Shown: one piece after another, positions 18,293 through 27,167 of the stretch | Layout of the letters: the number at the start of each line of letters is the position of its first letter | How positions within the stretch are numbered: the stretch's first letter is position 1 | NCBI RefSeq assembly: GCF_000935355.1 | Contig: NZ_JXZC01000005.1 | Coordinates: 62,001-126,000 of the forward strand | Reading direction: 5' to 3' | Origin: Rossellomorea aquimaris | GTDB lineage: Bacteria > Bacillota > Bacilli > Bacillales > Bacillaceae_B | DNA length: 64,000 nucleotides | Translations under genes and position numbers: made by a program | Notes under the pieces: model-generated | Database searches by the model: none | What the model was told of the DNA's origin: nothing | What the model saw: only the letters and a program-made list of their open reading frames with translations

Positions 18293-18961
18293 CTATTTAT
18301 TCAGTCGCTTGTTAACTTCAATCGTAATAAATTCCGGCAAGTAATTGGGAGTACATCCTTTTGATACCATTTCATCTTTGTAAAGACCCGTTTTCTCACC
18401 AAGCTTCATACAACGTGCTCGATACTTTTCATCATAAACGCCTATCCAGCCTGCGGTAAAATTCATAGCCCATTGCACTTCCGGTTCTTCCTGCGTAATA
18501 GTAGCTTCAATTGCGGATAGTAAGTCTGCGGTGTTATCAGGCGGTGTTTGTCCAGTCCATCTCAATCGCGCTTGAAAATACCAGAAAGCTCGTCTTTGAA
18601 GGGCAGAAGGGCTATTTCCCCATGACTCCATCAATGCAATGTTCTTCTTGTTTTTAGTCAGCTGATTAGCCATTAACCAATCCATTAATTTATTTCGTTC
18701 ATCAAATGTGTGAGTCTGCATATCCTTATCAAGCTCATTTAGTACCTCTTGTGAAAGCAGCTTTTTGTCCATAATTAAGATGGCCAATAGTCTTGGTAAG
18801 AACTCTCCGGTTGACCAAAGTTCCATAGCTAATTCGTGATCTTTTTTAATGTCCTTCGCGATTTTTCGTATGTCGCCTAGCTTCGTATTACTATTGATCT
18901 GAGATAGAATGTTTTCTGCTTTTGATGAGCGTTTTATTTCTGTGCTTTTATTATTAGTCAT
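18293..18961 (-). CDS. DNA alkylation repair (AlkD-like) HEAT-repeat protein
   Basis: 222 residues from ATG at 18961 (AAGGAG upstream). All-helical with the AlkD-type order: LGDIRKIAKDIKKDHELAME, LWSTGEFLPRLLAILIMD, LMDWLMANQL, SPSALQRRAFWYFQARLRW, EPEVQWAMNFTAGWIG. AlkC/AlkD glycosylases excise positively charged alkyl-purines without base flipping. The WxRRA-like and catalytic acid positions were not verified, so it may be a diverged member. Predicted cytoplasmic and monomeric. Confidence 0.8.
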   Translation of the reverse strand: MTNNKSTEIKRSSKAENILSQINSNTKLGDIRKIAKDIKKDHELAMELWSTGEFLPRLLAILIMDKKLLSQEVLNELDKDMQTHTFDERNKLMDWLMANQLTKNKKNIALMESWGNSPSALQRRAFWYFQARLRWTGQTPPDNTADLLSAIEATITQEEPEVQWAMNFTAGWIGVYDEKYRARCMKLGEKTGLYKDEMVSKGCTPNYLPEFITIEVNKRLNK

Positions 18962-19145
18962 TTGACACCACTCCTTGTTCAAGCATGTTTCATAATATAT
19001 TTTGGCGGTATATATCAGTAACTAACTTCCGTTATAAGACTTATTACATATTGTACCATAACAATAAAGGAGGGATTTTGCCGCGAAAAGCTACTAGGGC
19101 TAAACTACATCTTCAACAATCTGGTCCGTTAGCTGAATAAAAAGT

Positions 19146-19589
19146 TCATTCATTTATATGTAAATGCAATACTTCATTTGCATCAGGAGTTTTTAGTATC
19201 AATTGATTGTATTTGGTTAAACATACCCCAATAAACTCTTCCTCATCACTGGTTTCAACTTTCAAATTGAATTCTTCAGGCAAGAACAATAGATAATCAC
19301 CTGCAATTCTTTCTCATAAATCCTTTAAATATTTCAAGTCATTCTGGCTAATGGTTTTTGTATATGGTTTACTTATGTTTTTCCCATTCATGCAGTTTGG
19401 TTCATACCACCAAAGAATAGTGCATTTTTCGGAACCATAAATACTTGTTATGTAGTCAAATAAGCTGATTAACAATTCTGTTTTTGGTTCTGCTAATGGG
19501 AATTCTATCAATACCTTTAAATCAGCTTTTTGTCTGATATCTTGATTTAAAGATATTTGATCTAGAAACCCTTTCCAAGTCACTTCCAT
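19146..19589 (-). pseudogene. gene of unknown function interrupted by an in-frame TGA
   Basis: A 91-codon frame (MEVTWKGFLDQISLN to QNDLKYLKDL) stops at TGA 19316-19314. The same frame then continues 55 codons (ERIAGDYLLFLPEEFNLKVE, then DEEEFIGVCLTKYNQLIL) to the next stop. The second half looks as protein-like as the first, and a TGG-to-TGA change would give W at this spot. Most likely a recent nonsense mutation in a gene of about 147 codons. No family recognised; its alpha/beta look is compatible with a small immunity-like protein. Confidence 0.6.
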
Positions 19590-19709
19590 CTCATCTCCTT
19601 AGCTTGGTAAATAATTTGAAAACCTAATAGAACGATCTCCTCGTTAGAAAAAAAGTGACTTCCCTTATTAAGCAATTGCCTCCAATACATGAATAAATCA
19701 ATTGAAGTA

Positions 19710-19892
19710 TCATAATGACCGAGGAGTGTCAGGCATTGTATTAACAAGAATTAAATATATAAGTACATTAGCTGGTAAGAAAAGAAATAGTAGCCTTACT
19801 CCGAAAGAAGAAATACCGAAATATTCCGCTATCCCTCCACAGACACCGCTTATGGACTTATCTGTTCGCGATTTTTTTAATTTGTTTTTCAA
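19710..19892 (-). CDS. PspC-domain small membrane protein
   Basis: 60 residues from a TTG at 19892 (AGGGGGAG at 5 nt), better supported than an upstream ATG. KKSRTDKSISGVCGGIAEYF is the PspC signature, followed by a membrane helix VRLLFLFLPANVLIYLILV and a short tail. PspC proteins sense envelope stress in proteobacteria; in Bacilli the small versions are uncharacterised or act with PspA/LiaH-like systems. No psp partners nearby. Confidence 0.85.
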   Translation of the reverse strand: MKNKLKKSRTDKSISGVCGGIAEYFGISSFGVRLLFLFLPANVLIYLILVNTMPDTPRSL

Positions 19893-20146
19893 TTCAGCTC
19901 CCCCTACATGACACAAAGCTTTTTATTATATTTTGTTAGACGATAACAGAGTAATTGAAGCTCGAATTATCCCATTAATTTTCCATATAATGAAATACCG
20001 ATAAAGCTTAAGAAAGCAGCTGATAAGAGATTTCATGAAGTTTGTATAGACACAACGAGTTTGACTATATGCCTATTATTTATAAACAGCATATGATGAA
20101 TGACTGTTTCATCTGCATGTATCCTGTGAGTATATCCATCTATTAA

Positions 20147-22120
20147 TCACAGAACCCTAAAATCTTTCATGCTTTCTCCAAGAATATAATGTGAAAACCA
20201 CATCAAATTATGCTTCATAATGGCCGCATTCATAGTTGGCTGGTCAGCACTATAAGCCATTCCTTTAAATATGATTAATTCTGTATCTACTTCCATGTCC
20301 TTTAATCCTTGATGGAGCTCATAGGAATTTGGAGTTGGGACCCTCGCATCCTTTTCTCCATGTTGGATCAAGGTGGGCGTACAGGCTGATTGAATATAGG
20401 TCATGGGTGATGTTTTCGCATAGATCTCTGGATCATTCCACGGGTTATCCCCTAAATACATCTTAATAAAGGAAGGTATATCTGTATTCACATAGTGGTT
20501 GCGCCAGTTCGTAATTCCTCCCCCGACTGAAGCGGCCTTAAATCGATCACTGTATATCGAACAGAAGGCTGATATAAATCCACCTTGGCTCCATCCCATT
20601 ACCCCTACACAATCCTTATCCGCCATCCCTCTTTCTACGAGTGCATCCACCCCGGATATCACATCTTTGTAGTCAACGATTCCCAGGTTTCGATAGTTTG
20701 CTACTAGAAAGTCATTCCCATATCCTGAACTTCCTCTGTAGTTTGGTTCTAACACGATAAAGCCCTTTTCAATAAACTGCTCAACAGGATATTTATCATT
20801 GAAACAACCTGAATGGATCGGGAAGGATGCCCACCCAGGACCACCATGGATGAGTAGCAGCAAGGGATATCGTTTATGGGGATCAAAGTCTGCCGGGGTT
20901 GATAACACCCCTTCTATTTCCAGATTATCACTACTTTCCCATGAGATGACTTCCCTGTTACTTTTGAGTTTCCCCTTAAACATACAATTCTCATTTGTTA
21001 TTCTTTTATCGTCGAAATAGATTTCAAAGGTTTCATTGGTTGTGGCCTTACTATAGGCGAGATGTTCCCCATCCTCTGTTATAGAAACATCCTGTATAAA
21101 GCAGTCCTTTGTTTCACTAACCATGCTTAGCTTACCATCCTCAGATAACAGCCCAATAAGGTAATTCGTTTTATCCTGCCATTTTAAGAGAATCCCTTTA
21201 GCTGTCCACCGAATGGGCATGACCGTACTATCAAAATCGGTTAAAGGCTGGTTGTGCTCTCCACTAATAAGATCATAGATCTCCAGTGTATGGTCTCTTA
21301 TATGTGTCTTATAATGAGCCTTCTCTCTTGTGCTTGCTGTATAAACTATTTTGGTGCAGTGAGGAGAAAAGCAAACGCTCCCTCCCAATAACTTATTTCC
21401 ACTCACCTTATGTAACTTTCTAGATTTCTTATCTAGTATGTATAAATCTTTATTCTGATCATCTTCCCCGTCCGGACTTGGTGTAGCCATAAATACAACC
21501 TTTTCCCCATCACTTGAGATATCAAATTCGCTGATATGAAAATCCTTATCGTCAGTTAGTTGATACGTAATGCTGCTTTCGATTTTTTCCTGACACTCAC
21601 TGCTAGAATCGTTTATTTCTATGTAATATAAACTATGATTCTGGTATTCCTTGCCTATATGATGGTAATTTCCATAAATCTCCTTACGTTTCTTGATTTC
21701 CTCAGGTTCCTTTGACGGTGCAACATAATAAAAGCCCTTGCCAGAAGGGTCCCACTTGAATTGACTGATTCCTTCTTTCTCGTCCGTCATCTGAAAACTA
21801 CTATAACTATCCAATGACTCAACAAAGATCTGATTTTTCTTCTCACCCCCGTCACCAACTGAACGAAGGTATGCAACCTGTCGGGAATCAGGGGACCATA
21901 AGGGAGATGAACCCTCTATATCACTGGTTGTTAATGCATAGCATCCTCCCTTATTTTTTTCATATAGCCATATGTCATTCCGATATGTATTCTCTTCCCA
22001 ATCAGCTGTCCGTTTGACAAATGCTGCGTTTTTACCGTCATCACTTATATGTATGTCTGATAAGGTTGGGAATGAAAGGAGCTCTTCTATGGTTAGGTAC
22101 GTATTTTCGTAATGATTCAT
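20147..22120 (-). CDS. S9-family peptidase (prolyl oligopeptidase-like)
   Basis: 657 residues from ATG at 22120 (AAAGGGG at 6 nt); an upstream ATG at 22219 lacks a site. The N-terminal two thirds is a WD40-like beta-propeller (repeats such as GSSPLWSPDSRQVAYLR and ISEFDISSDGEKVVFMA). The C-terminal hydrolase has LLLIHGGPGWA, the nucleophile GWSQGG and the acid in HGEKDARVPTPNS. Where the catalytic His normally follows (a G-M-x-H segment) the sequence reads GMAYSADQP. Cleaves short peptides if active. No signal peptide. Confidence 0.85.
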   Translation of the reverse strand: MNHYENTYLTIEELLSFPTLSDIHISDDGKNAAFVKRTADWEENTYRNDIWLYEKNKGGCYALTTSDIEGSSPLWSPDSRQVAYLRSVGDGGEKKNQIFVESLDSYSSFQMTDEKEGISQFKWDPSGKGFYYVAPSKEPEEIKKRKEIYGNYHHIGKEYQNHSLYYIEINDSSSECQEKIESSITYQLTDDKDFHISEFDISSDGEKVVFMATPSPDGEDDQNKDLYILDKKSRKLHKVSGNKLLGGSVCFSPHCTKIVYTASTREKAHYKTHIRDHTLEIYDLISGEHNQPLTDFDSTVMPIRWTAKGILLKWQDKTNYLIGLLSEDGKLSMVSETKDCFIQDVSITEDGEHLAYSKATTNETFEIYFDDKRITNENCMFKGKLKSNREVISWESSDNLEIEGVLSTPADFDPHKRYPLLLLIHGGPGWASFPIHSGCFNDKYPVEQFIEKGFIVLEPNYRGSSGYGNDFLVANYRNLGIVDYKDVISGVDALVERGMADKDCVGVMGWSQGGFISAFCSIYSDRFKAASVGGGITNWRNHYVNTDIPSFIKMYLGDNPWNDPEIYAKTSPMTYIQSACTPTLIQHGEKDARVPTPNSYELHQGLKDMEVDTELIIFKGMAYSADQPTMNAAIMKHNLMWFSHYILGESMKDFRVL

Positions 22121-22317
22121 TGTAAGCCCCTTTATTTTTTTAGAAAAATTTGTTATTTCAATTATTTCAAACTCCTTCAGGTTGTACAATCCCCTATTAA
22201 ATAATTTAGGTGCATTCATTACCTAAGGAAGAAACGCTGCTTGTTTGCCCGATAATTGAAGAGGGCATTACGGAGATTATCCTTTGAATTTCCGTTTTTT
22301 CTCAGATGACAAAGTAT

Positions 22318-22347
22318 AAAAAAATAGCCCCCTCTCAAAAGGGGACT
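22318..22347 (-). terminator. terminator of the sigma/DUF4179 operon
   Basis: Minus-strand AGTCCCCT/AGGGGGCT stem followed by ATTTTTTTAT. Confidence 0.75.
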
Positions 22348-22360
22348 ACTGCTCTCCATC

Positions 22361-23827
22361 TTATCTTTGATTCAAATAAATCGGAATGAAAGAGAATCCA
22401 TTTTCTTCCCTTATTTTTTTAGCTGTTTCTGAATCCTGAGCCTCACTCCTACTAAGCACACCAGATTGTTCGGATATGCTGATTTCTAGAATTTTCGAGT
22501 TTTCATGACCTTTTAGCTTCCCAATAGCTTTTCTCTTAATGGAAAGTTCTTTTGGAAATGCCTCCAGATATTGATTGATTTTTTTCTCTTCTTCTATTGT
22601 CAGTGGCACTAATGTATATCCACTTTCAGCTAACAATGCATTTATTTCAGATTGTTCATCCTCTACTTTTTTTTGTAAGACCTTTCCGGATTTATTCAGA
22701 GGTATCTCTACAGCGTCACCTACTTCAAGAATACAGTCCTTTTGATTCTTAACCGGGGCAAACGTCATAATGTATTCGTCATTTTCTCCTTCCACTTCGC
22801 CTTTACTAAAAATCGGTTCCACTTTTTTGCCGCCTGATTTTATAAACACTCCTGATTTCTTTTCGTTGACACTATACCCGTATTCTTTACTGTTTTTCCT
22901 TGCATTGAGGAATTGTCGTTCCAGTTTACTCATCACGTCGTATCCCATACCATTTTCATCTGTCAGGCTCCTTGTGTCGGACCCCGTAACCACTACCCTT
23001 GTTTCAAGCTTTGAGAACTCTACCCGGGTAACGGTATAGGTTTCCCTTTTGTAAGTGAATGTTTTATTGACCTCTACGGTTCTTCTTTCTGATACCGCAG
23101 CCGGCTTGATGGTGAAATGTAATGGCCAGGTTGTTTCCACGCTATCACGACCGCTATCTTTATAAATCGTTAATCGATCAATTTCCAGCCGGATGTCCTT
23201 TCCCTTATAATCCTTTATTGATTCAAACGAAAGGGCTGATACTACTTTGTTTTCCTTACTGTCATAATATCTGCTTCCCCAGCCTACATTTTTCAATTTT
23301 CTTTTTTCATTTCCAACGATTAAATTGATGGAGCTCACACCTTCGAATAGATCAATATAATAGTCCTCTAAATCGGTCTTTTCACTTTGATAGGTAAGAA
23401 GGAGTTTTGTTTCCTTATCATCCGTCAACACACGGTCGAAATGGACAGTGATGTCATGTTCTTCATCAATATATGTTTGATCAAGAATTTGTCCATCTCC
23501 TGATATGACGGCATTCCTCACCCCTGAATCATCAATATGCTTACTTGAGAATATTTTGTCATATACTTCTTGAATGGCCGCTATCACTGGTGTGAATGTT
23601 AACGTAGATGCAATTAGTAAAAGTGCAGCTGCAATGATAGAAAGTCTTTTATAAAGGGACTTTTTGCGCAATGGAGAGCGTCCTGGACTGAGTTTGTTCT
23701 CCTTTGCAGGGGTATGACTCTCCTCATTGAATTCCGCCTTTGCTTTCTCGACGCCTAATCTTGCCCTACTATGTAAGTCATCAGGAATATCAATTTTTTC
23801 TAGTTCACGTCTAATATGGTTACTCAT
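22361..23827 (-). CDS. DUF4179 membrane protein, predicted anti-sigma factor
   Basis: 488 residues from ATG at 23827. The cytoplasmic N-terminus (about 1-55) is followed by one membrane helix (LSIIAAALLLIASTLTFTPV) and a large extracytoplasmic DUF4179 region. The start overlaps the sigma gene stop by 8 nt (ATGAGTAA), so it is translationally coupled. In Bacilli such pairs are ECF sigma/anti-sigma modules: the anti-sigma holds the sigma factor at the membrane until an envelope signal leads to release. The signal is unknown. Confidence 0.85.
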   Translation of the reverse strand: MSNHIRRELEKIDIPDDLHSRARLGVEKAKAEFNEESHTPAKENKLSPGRSPLRKKSLYKRLSIIAAALLLIASTLTFTPVIAAIQEVYDKIFSSKHIDDSGVRNAVISGDGQILDQTYIDEEHDITVHFDRVLTDDKETKLLLTYQSEKTDLEDYYIDLFEGVSSINLIVGNEKRKLKNVGWGSRYYDSKENKVVSALSFESIKDYKGKDIRLEIDRLTIYKDSGRDSVETTWPLHFTIKPAAVSERRTVEVNKTFTYKRETYTVTRVEFSKLETRVVVTGSDTRSLTDENGMGYDVMSKLERQFLNARKNSKEYGYSVNEKKSGVFIKSGGKKVEPIFSKGEVEGENDEYIMTFAPVKNQKDCILEVGDAVEIPLNKSGKVLQKKVEDEQSEINALLAESGYTLVPLTIEEEKKINQYLEAFPKELSIKRKAIGKLKGHENSKILEISISEQSGVLSRSEAQDSETAKKIREENGFSFIPIYLNQR

Positions 23828-24347
23828 ACATATCAACCCTCCTGACCTGTTTTCGGAGTTTTGCCAGCGCCCGATATAAAACAGACTTTACTGTACCCAA
23901 TGGTGACTCCTCGATTTCTGAAATCTCCTTAAGGGTATATCCGTGATAAAACTTCCAGAGTATGATGTTTTTTTCACTTTCATTTAATGTGTTAATCAAA
24001 TCATGCAGGGATAATGAAAGAGGAATATCATTGTCTTCCAAATTGATAGGATGAGCATACTCCGGATTCAAATGAATGATTTTCTTTTTATGTCTCAGCA
24101 TATCCGTTGCGCAGGTTATGGTAATCTTTATTAACCATGTTTTGAAATAGGCAGGGTTCCTTAGTGTGCCTATCTTTTTGAATGAGCGATACGCCGTTTC
24201 TTGAACGACATCAAGGGCATCCTCCTGATTTTTCACGTAGACATATGCCATTCGATAGATATCTTTCTCGTATTCTTGAAACATTGTCAGAAAAGCCTCT
24301 TCGTCGCCTTCCTGGGCTTTGTGAACTAATTCAATAATTGAACTCAC
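23820..24347 (-). CDS. ECF-type RNA polymerase sigma factor
   Basis: 175 residues. Region 2: EKDIYRMAYVYVKNQEDALD, VVQETAYRSFKKI and FKTWLIKITITCATDMLR. Region 4: LNESEKNIILWKFYHGYTLK and EISEIEESPLGTVKSVLYRA. No extra domains, so it is a minimal ECF sigma (SigV/SigM-like). Its promoter region has TGAAGC-17-CGTCTA, an ECF-type element, so it probably activates its own operon once released from the coupled DUF4179 protein. Confidence 0.92.
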   Translation of the reverse strand: MSSIIELVHKAQEGDEEAFLTMFQEYEKDIYRMAYVYVKNQEDALDVVQETAYRSFKKIGTLRNPAYFKTWLIKITITCATDMLRHKKKIIHLNPEYAHPINLEDNDIPLSLSLHDLINTLNESEKNIILWKFYHGYTLKEISEIEESPLGTVKSVLYRALAKLRKQVRRVDMYE

Positions 24348-24378
24348 CTTCTTTTCCTTTGTGTATGACTATGTATTA

Positions 24379-24405
24379 GACGGACGTGTGCATGTTTTGG
24401 CTTCA
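24379..24405 (-). promoter_or_regulatory. ECF-type autoregulatory promoter
   Basis: Minus-strand TGAAGC (24405-24400), 17-nt spacer, CGTC (24382-24379), about 32 nt before the sigma gene start. Confidence 0.6.
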
Positions 24406-24424
24406 ATAATTTTTAACACTACGT

Positions 24425-24454
24425 AAAAAAAGACCAAGGTGATTCCTTGGTCTT
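24425..24454 (-). terminator. terminator of the CGNR gene
   Basis: Perfect AAGACCAAGG/CCTTGGTCTT stem, then TTTTTTTACG on the minus strand. Confidence 0.85.
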
Positions 24455-24515
24455 GATTTTTTATAGAAGAGAACAACATGATTTTAGATCCCAGAGGGAA
24501 ATTGATCCCATGTAG

Positions 24516-25127
24516 TCACTTCTCTTTTTGATAAAACCTCCGCACCTTCGCCCGATTCCCGCAATCAGCCATGGAACACCAGCGCCTGCTTCGATTCCGG
24601 CTCGTATCAAAGAATAACCAGCCACAAGGGTCCCCTTCACATTGCTTAACCCGTTCCAATTCATTTTTTGAAACGAGTAAATCCACAGCGGATTGCAGAA
24701 TGGGAGGCAGCATAGCGTCCAGGTTTTTCTCTGGGTGGTTGAACTTCAACGTGAATTGATCCTCATCTGGGATGACTTGCAACGATCGATAGAAAGTGCT
24801 CACATATTCATTGAAGCGTTTCAGATCCTCCTCGTTCGGCGAGTTTTTTTGGGAAATGCTCTTGAATATTCGATACATGACTTCCCGCAGTTCGATTGCC
24901 TGCTTCAGGGTCTCTTCTGCTTGAGAAGGGTTTTCACCTGCTTCAATAAGAAGATTCTGTGACTGTTGGGCAGTCAACACTTCGGCATGGACGGACCAGT
25001 CAACCAATTCAGGGTAACTCGTAAACCAATCCCGCCTTTTCTCAGCGCTTTCCCGCCAGCTGACGGTATTGATGAAATCCATACACAGCCGTTCACCGAC
25101 CATCATATAAGGGTTTGTTTCCGACAT
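24516..25127 (-). CDS. ABATE/CGNR zinc-finger protein, putative regulator
   Basis: 203 residues from ATG at 25127 (AAAGGAG at about 8 nt). The N-terminal ABATE domain starts GERLCMDFINTVSWRE. The C-terminal CGNR finger is C-x4-C-GWLFFDTSRNRSRRWCSM-A-DC-GNRAKVRRFY, with four cysteines for zinc and the basic helix. CGNR proteins are thought to be stress-linked transcription regulators. Divergent from the DinB gene at 25248, which may be its target. Confidence 0.88.
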   Translation of the reverse strand: MSETNPYMMVGERLCMDFINTVSWRESAEKRRDWFTSYPELVDWSVHAEVLTAQQSQNLLIEAGENPSQAEETLKQAIELREVMYRIFKSISQKNSPNEEDLKRFNEYVSTFYRSLQVIPDEDQFTLKFNHPEKNLDAMLPPILQSAVDLLVSKNELERVKQCEGDPCGWLFFDTSRNRSRRWCSMADCGNRAKVRRFYQKEK

Positions 25128-25247
25128 GATCATGACTCCTTTACTCTAACCATCATAATACATATTGACAGTTAGAAACAACCGGAGTAAACTTATAACC
25201 ACCTAAATTTATTTTGATGGTTAAATCTAATTTCAGGAGGTACTACA

Positions 25248-25709
25248 ATGGAGAATCCGATGTTGGCAGCTGTTAAGACGATGTTGAAGGAAACATTTGA
25301 AGGACCTGAAGGAAACGGAAGCTGGTACACAGAATCGAAACCTGGAAGTGGCTTGTTTGGAACTCTCGAAAGATTATCGGCAGAAGATGCTTCGACACCG
25401 GTCAACGGAACGACCATCGCCGCTCAAACCGATCACACACGCTATTATATATGGGTGGCAAGATCCTATTTGAATGGAGAAGTACCCGACAAGGACTGGG
25501 AAGCTTCCTGGAAGATCACGAGCGTAGACACCAATACCTGGACACAATTCACCTCTGAACTTCAACAAGATTACACCGCCCTGCTGACAACGATTGATTC
25601 CGTGACCTCTTTAGATGAACAGACTTTATCAGGTATGCTTGGAGCGATCGCCCACTCCGCCTATCATCTTGGCTCCATACGACAAATGGTCAAAGCGAGC
25701 CAGTCATAA
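25248..25709 (+). CDS. DinB-like metal-binding protein
   Basis: 153 residues. AAQTDHTRYYIWVARSYLNG gives the first His-containing helix, and MLGAIAHSAYHLGSIRQMVK gives the H-x3-H helix near the C-terminus, as in DinB/YfiT-like proteins. Ribosome binding site CAGGAGG, ATG start, own terminator. Its divergent arrangement with the CGNR gene suggests coordinated control. Substrate unknown. Confidence 0.82.
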   Translation: MENPMLAAVKTMLKETFEGPEGNGSWYTESKPGSGLFGTLERLSAEDASTPVNGTTIAAQTDHTRYYIWVARSYLNGEVPDKDWEASWKITSVDTNTWTQFTSELQQDYTALLTTIDSVTSLDEQTLSGMLGAIAHSAYHLGSIRQMVKASQS

Positions 25710-25748
25710 TGTTGAAAAGGGCTTCTGGAAAACCGTTTTAAATAGAAG

Positions 25749-25785
25749 AACCCGCCGTGTAGTTAGATTTGGCGGGTTTCTTTAT
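25749..25785 (+). terminator. terminator of the DinB-like gene
   Basis: AACCCGCC/GGCGGGTT stem followed by TCTTTATT. Confidence 0.8.
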
Positions 25786-25795
25786 TAGGAATATT

Positions 25796-25990
25796 AAAAT
25801 AAGCGGAGATTTTCCGGTTACATTCAGAATGGAACATGTATTTAGGGTAAATAAGGGGAGATTTTCCGCTTATGCACAGAAAAATTGCTTATAATTGGCT
25901 CTATTGAGTCAGTAAGCGGAATTCTTCCCTCTATTTCAGCCTTTTTCAATCGTAATGACTAATTAAGCGGAATTTCTCCGGCTATTTATC
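25796..25990 (+). repeat. AAGCGGA intergenic repeat, copy 1
   Basis: About 195 nt that align along their length to 34923-35110. Built of short units such as AAGCGGAGATTTTCC and AAGCGGAATTTCTCC separated by AT-rich linkers; some units are inverted repeats (GCGGA...TCCGC). Non-coding, between the DinB and VOC genes. Confidence 0.8.
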
Positions 25991-26062
25991 AGCTCTCGAG
26001 CTCAACCTGATCTCCCAACCGACATAAGGCTATAAAAAAAGGTATTCTTTCTGCATGACCTG

Positions 26063-26434
26063 TTACCAGTGTGCTTGCAGCTTATTGCCATCTGGATCAT
26101 AAAAGTGGAAAAATGCATGTCCGTGATCTTCTTTAATCTCATCGACCTTTACCCGGTGATCCATTAAGTGTTGATGAAATTCAACCAGCTCGGGACTTGT
26201 AAAACCAATGCTGAATTCCTGTTCCTGATTCACTGTAAAATGGGCAAAGGTTTCATCTTCTGTTGGGATTAGGATCAGTAAGAAAGGTCCGTCATTTACT
26301 TTGATAGCTGCAAGTTCCTCTGTCATGTTTACTAACTGGAGTCCTAATACATCTCTGTACCAGTGTGCAGAACGTTCTACATCTTTAACAGGAATTCTAA
26401 TATAGTGTACTTGTTCAATGAATGATTTACTCAA
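26063..26434 (-). CDS. VOC-family (glyoxalase/bleomycin-resistance-like) protein
   Basis: 123 residues, one VOC beta-alpha-beta-beta-beta module pair. IRIPVKDVERSAHWYRDVLG opens the first module, and HFYDPDGNKLQAHW closes with the typical D-P-D-G-N. TTG start after AAGGA. A metal-dependent dimeric dioxygenase, isomerase or resistance function cannot be chosen. Single gene. Confidence 0.88.
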   Translation of the reverse strand: MSKSFIEQVHYIRIPVKDVERSAHWYRDVLGLQLVNMTEELAAIKVNDGPFLLILIPTEDETFAHFTVNQEQEFSIGFTSPELVEFHQHLMDHRVKVDEIKEDHGHAFFHFYDPDGNKLQAHW

Positions 26435-26543
26435 ATCCTTCTCTCCTTTTTACTGGTCTATCAAATAGTTCGCTTTCTATCTACTTTTCCCCTTCAAATT
26501 CCCAATATAATTCCAGATTGTTGTTAATGTATAATATGAAATG

Positions 26544-26750
26544 TTAATCTCTTAGTCTATCCTTGTTATCATTCTCTTCTTCAAGATCTCTCACTTTGCC
26601 GTCCAGGATATCGTCTAAAGGGGTGTAATGATTACTGGGGAGTTTCTTTCTTCTAATAGCTTTAAAGATAATAAGTGCTGGTATGGCAAGGTAAACTACA
26701 AATGCAAGCCCCATTGATAAAACCTCTTGTATGCTATTGATGATTTCCAC
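26544..26750 (-). CDS. small membrane protein, DUF3951-like
   Basis: 68 residues from GTG at 26750. One membrane helix (LAFVVYLAIPALIIFKAI) and a charged tail with YTPLDDILDGK and an acidic EEENDNKD end. The helix plus Y-T-P-x-D-D pattern recalls DUF3951 proteins. It follows 26768-27112 closely, so the two are probably cotranscribed. Function unknown. Confidence 0.55.
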   Translation of the reverse strand: MEIINSIQEVLSMGLAFVVYLAIPALIIFKAIRRKKLPSNHYTPLDDILDGKVRDLEEENDNKDRLRD

Positions 26751-26767
26751 CTTACCCTTTCCCTCCC

Positions 26768-27112
26768 TTAAAGTATGAGAATGTGAACCGCTCCCACAAT
26801 ATGCATATACAATCCTGTGAGAGATAGAACCGTCCCCAGGAGAAATGTCCAAGTGTTGTCTTCTGTTTCCTTATCAAAGGTCCAGATTGTCAATAAAGCC
26901 ACTGTCAACGTTACGACAGGGAAAATGACATATTGGGGTCCAAATGCAAATGAAATCCCACCAAAGATCAGTACAAAAATTCCATAGGGATTGGCTTTCT
27001 TGATAGTATCAATGTATTCTTTCTCAGCACTCGAAAAACCTTCATCATCATAATGATAAAAAACTTGCTTAAATCCATTAAGGAGATTGACGATCTTTTT
27101 TAATCCGCCCAT
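26768..27112 (-). CDS. membrane protein of unknown function
   Basis: 114 residues. A soluble N-terminus (VFYHYDDEGFSSAEKEYIDT) is followed by three hydrophobic segments (YGIFVLIFGGISFAFG, FPVVTLTVALLTIWTF, FLLGTVLSLTGLYMHIVGAV). Start ATG after AAGGAAGGG. Forms a likely operon with the small protein at 26544. No family recognised. Confidence 0.6.
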   Translation of the reverse strand: MGGLKKIVNLLNGFKQVFYHYDDEGFSSAEKEYIDTIKKANPYGIFVLIFGGISFAFGPQYVIFPVVTLTVALLTIWTFDKETEDNTWTFLLGTVLSLTGLYMHIVGAVHILIL

Positions 27113-27167
27113 ATGATCTCAATCCCTTCCTTTCTGCCCTGATTCTTGGAATGAAAAATGTCTCCCA

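Noticed and set aside
25796-25990. CRISPR array
   Set aside because: Repeats are short and degenerate, spacing is irregular, and no cas genes are present.
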